A DNA stretch of 31,573 nt from an uncultured Oscillospiraceae bacterium (GTDB lineage Bacteria; Bacillota; Clostridia; Oscillospirales; Ruminococcaceae). The notes below the pieces were generated by a model. The model saw nothing but the letters and a program-made list of their open reading frames with translations, did not search any database and was not told the origin of the DNA. Both the position numbers and the translations under genes were made by a program. Position 1 is the stretch's first letter. Every line of letters begins with the position of its first letter. Of this stretch, positions 30,084 through 31,573 are shown in pieces. The stretch spans positions 1 through 31,573 of the forward strand of contig CAJUAN010000031.1 of assembly GCA_910584715.1 (NCBI GenBank), read 5' to 3'.

Positions 30084-31178
30084 ATGCCGCGTCCAAAGAA
30101 AGCCGCCCCCAACAGAGCAAACGGAACATATGAATACAAAGCGACAATCGGCAGGGAATACGACGGTAAAGCTATCCGCAAGAGCTTCTACAGCTCCATC
30201 AGCCTGGAGGACGCTAAGCGCAAGGCCGAGGAGTACAAGATAAAGCGCACCGTTATAGACACTTTCGGAGCAATTGAGGAGACTGCCTCCGACATTTCGT
30301 TTGCCGAGTGGTCCAAAAAGTGGCTTACCGTCTATAAGAAACCGTATGTCACCGAAAATACATACCTTTTGACTTACGAAAATTTTGTCGTGAACCATAT
30401 AATACCATACTTTAAAGTGGCAAAGCTAAAAAATATCCGGAGTATTGATATCCAACGTTTCTTTGACCAGAAGCAAAAGGAGCTTTCCCAATCGTCGCTT
30501 GACAAGCTGCACCTGTGCCTGTTCGGTATATTCGATAAAGCCATAGACAATGACCTAATAGTGAAAAATCCTGTCAAGAATGTAGTCTATAAGAGCGCAA
30601 AAGAAAAGAACATCAAAAAAGTGTGGACTGACGAACAGATAACGCTTGCCAAAATCTTTTTTGCCGACAATCTTCCGGAGGCCGTCCTCATGCTTGATAC
30701 GGGACTGCGGCGCGGCGAAACGCTCGGGCTGATGTGGTCTGATATCGACTTTAAAAACAAGACCCTGACGGTAAGACGTTCCGTTACCGACAAGCAACGT
30801 GGAGGGATAGAGATCAGTCCGCCCAAAATGGAAAGCTACAGAACAATACCGATCCAGACAAGCCTATGCGAGTTATTGAATAGCTTGCCACATTTAAGCG
30901 AATATGTGTTCCCGAATACGCGAAATGTACCCCAATCTCCAAGAGCGTTTTCAAAACGTCTAAAAAATGCAATGCAGCGTTTATGCGAGCAGTATCCGGA
31001 TATTCCCCAACTGACCGCTCATGAAATGAGACATACCCGGGGAACGCAACTTCGGAGAAACGGTACGGATATCTATACAATACAAAAAATAATGGGTCAT
31101 AAAGATATAAATGTGACTGCAAATATATATGTCCATGACGAAGTTGAAGCTACAAGAAAAGCCGCCAATATCGTCTGA
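30084..31178 (+). CDS. int: Phage integrase, tyrosine recombinase
   Basis: A protein of 364 residues, ATG at 30084 behind AAAAAGGAGGCAAAACT. The N-terminal ~60 residues are the arm-binding AP2-like domain (GTYEYKATIGREYDGKAIRK). Residues ~70-170 are the SAM-like core-binding domain (FAEWSKKWLTVYKKPYVTEN). The catalytic domain has Arg209 in TGLRRGE, Lys248, His313 and Arg316 in HEMRHTRGT, His339 in MGHKD and nucleophile Tyr349 in NIYVHD. It would join attP with a tRNA attB. Its start is 39 bases from the repressor-controlled leftward promoter, facing away; its own promoter is not evident. Confidence 0.97.
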   Translation: MPRPKKAAPNRANGTYEYKATIGREYDGKAIRKSFYSSISLEDAKRKAEEYKIKRTVIDTFGAIEETASDISFAEWSKKWLTVYKKPYVTENTYLLTYENFVVNHIIPYFKVAKLKNIRSIDIQRFFDQKQKELSQSSLDKLHLCLFGIFDKAIDNDLIVKNPVKNVVYKSAKEKNIKKVWTDEQITLAKIFFADNLPEAVLMLDTGLRRGETLGLMWSDIDFKNKTLTVRRSVTDKQRGGIEISPPKMESYRTIPIQTSLCELLNSLPHLSEYVFPNTRNVPQSPRAFSKRLKNAMQRLCEQYPDIPQLTAHEMRHTRGTQLRRNGTDIYTIQKIMGHKDINVTANIYVHDEVEATRKAANIV

Positions 31179-31192
31179 TTTTTGCCCCAAAA

Positions 31193-31211
31193 TTACGACA
31201 AACTTACGACA
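31193..31211. repeat. Tandem TTACGACA sites, candidate integrase arm sites
   Basis: TTACGACA occurs at 31193-31200 and again at 31204-31211, eleven bases apart (one helical turn), just after the integrase stop and about 110 bases before the tRNA fragment. Position and phasing match arm-type binding sites. The DNA between 31,212 and 31,318 shows no gene. Confidence 0.5.
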
Positions 31212-31318
31212 TAAAGGACGGTTTATATTAAGCAAGGTCGGCTTATATATTCCAGCAAATCAAGGAGTACGACCATTTTTTAATCCTGCAAAAGAAATGA
31301 ACAAGGTGGTTCACATTG

Positions 31319-31374
31319 TTTCAGGTTCTAGTGGTAGTAATACCGTGTGGGTTCAAGTCCCTTCACCTGCACCA
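31319..31374 (+). other. Attachment site: 3' fragment of a Leu-type tRNA
   Basis: From 31319 the sequence reads as the 3' half of a type II tRNA: anticodon loop TTCAGGT (anticodon CAG, Leu) and 3' strand TCTAG, a variable arm with GGTA/TACC, T-loop TTCAAGT, 3' acceptor strand CACCTGC and ACCA. The 5' half is missing: the bases before 31319 (ATTGT) do not pair with TCTAG, and no GCAGGTG is present. One T-stem pair is mismatched. This is the copy left at the far side of the prophage when it entered the tRNA; the complete tRNA should be beyond the left edge. Confidence 0.75.
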
Positions 31375-31381
31375 TCTGAAT

Positions 31382-31433
31382 CACCTACCGAAATCTGAAC
31401 CCCCAAGGTTCGGACATCGGTAGGTGTTCTTTT
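31382..31433 (+). terminator. Host terminator after the tRNA locus
   Basis: CACCTACCGA (31382-31391) pairs with TCGGTAGGTG (31417-31426), with an inner stem TCTGAACC/GGTTCGGA, followed by TTCTTTT. It is a strong rightward terminator that once served the tRNA transcript. Confidence 0.75.
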
Positions 31434-31573
31434 GTAAAGCCTTATTTCAAGCGGTTTTGCGGGTCATACTATTTGAAATTCAAAATGGACACTTGAAACA
31501 AAACAGTCTAAAATCGGGAATAAAAAACGAAAAAGAAATAAATCCGAACCCCCAAAGTCCGATTTGAAATGCG
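31434..31573. other. Host chromosomal flank without visible gene
   Basis: No open frame with a ribosome site, RNA gene or terminator is apparent here. The last 30 bases contain TCCGAACCCCCAAAGTCCGA, which resembles TCTGAACCCCCAAGGTTCGG in the terminator upstream, a possible local repeat. Confidence 0.4.

Noticed and set aside
31250..31374. Complete tRNA gene at the right end
   Set aside because: The 5' half (acceptor GCAGGTG, D-arm and 5' anticodon strand) is missing, and one T-stem pair does not form.
31129..31398. Plus-strand frame overlapping the integrase end and tRNA fragment
   Set aside because: It crosses the integrase stop, the arm sites and the tRNA fragment, and no ribosome site supports it.
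1..31573. CRISPR array or insertion sequence
   Set aside because: I saw no regularly spaced direct repeats and no transposase gene; the HTH gene at 16,983 has only the DNA-binding part.

Overview
The window is the greater part of an integrated siphovirus-like prophage, followed on the right by a short piece of host chromosome. Strong Shine-Dalgarno sites before almost every gene, the gene families present and the tRNA style suggest a Firmicutes host of class Clostridia, probably near Ruminococcus/Oscillospiraceae. That placement is inference, because no host gene lies in the window.

Layout from right to left, the order in which the phage is transcribed. 31,375-31,573 is host flank. 31,319-31,374 is a 3' fragment of a type II (Leu-like) tRNA, read as one attachment site. 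30,084-31,178 is the tyrosine integrase. 28,180-30,050 is an AT-rich immunity/accessory region: a CI-like repressor, small unknown genes on both strands, and three copies of a 15-bp palindromic operator. Two of the copies sit exactly in the 17-bp spacer of perfect-consensus leftward promoters. 27,729-28,190 is the genetic switch, with a Cro-like gene and two promoters that point toward each other. 17,493-27,695 is the early/replication module on the minus strand: NAD+-dependent ligase, HTH and zinc-ribbon proteins, a protein ending in an SSB-like acidic tip, a large ParB-domain protein, a replication-protein-like gene, an ASCH protein, an HUH Rep and a VRR-NUC nuclease. It is interrupted by one plus-strand gene with its own promoter and terminator. 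1-17,348 is the packaging and morphogenesis module on the minus strand: HTH protein, HNH endonuclease, candidate cos, TerS, two small genes, TerL, portal, protease, HK97-type capsid, connectors, tail tube, chaperone candidate, HK97-gp10-like protein, tape measure and tail-tip/appendage genes. The window cuts the last of these. Lysis genes and the other attachment site must lie to the left.

How it works together (inference): the repressor binds TTAGAATWATTCTAA and silences the early promoter and a third promoter beside the integrase. On derepression the early promoter drives the replication module, and the promoter at 17,456-17,485 starts the packaging and structural genes. A strong hairpin terminator lies just before TerL, so late expression needs read-through. 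The third operator-controlled promoter makes small leftward genes and a transcript antisense to the gene downstream of the repressor.

Points most worth checking are the possible +1 recoding site (CUU UAG C) between two tail genes, the three-promoter operator system with its face-to-face switch, the 117-nt branched inverted-repeat structure at 24,437-24,553, the SSB-tip protein, and a ligase that lacks the cysteine zinc finger.
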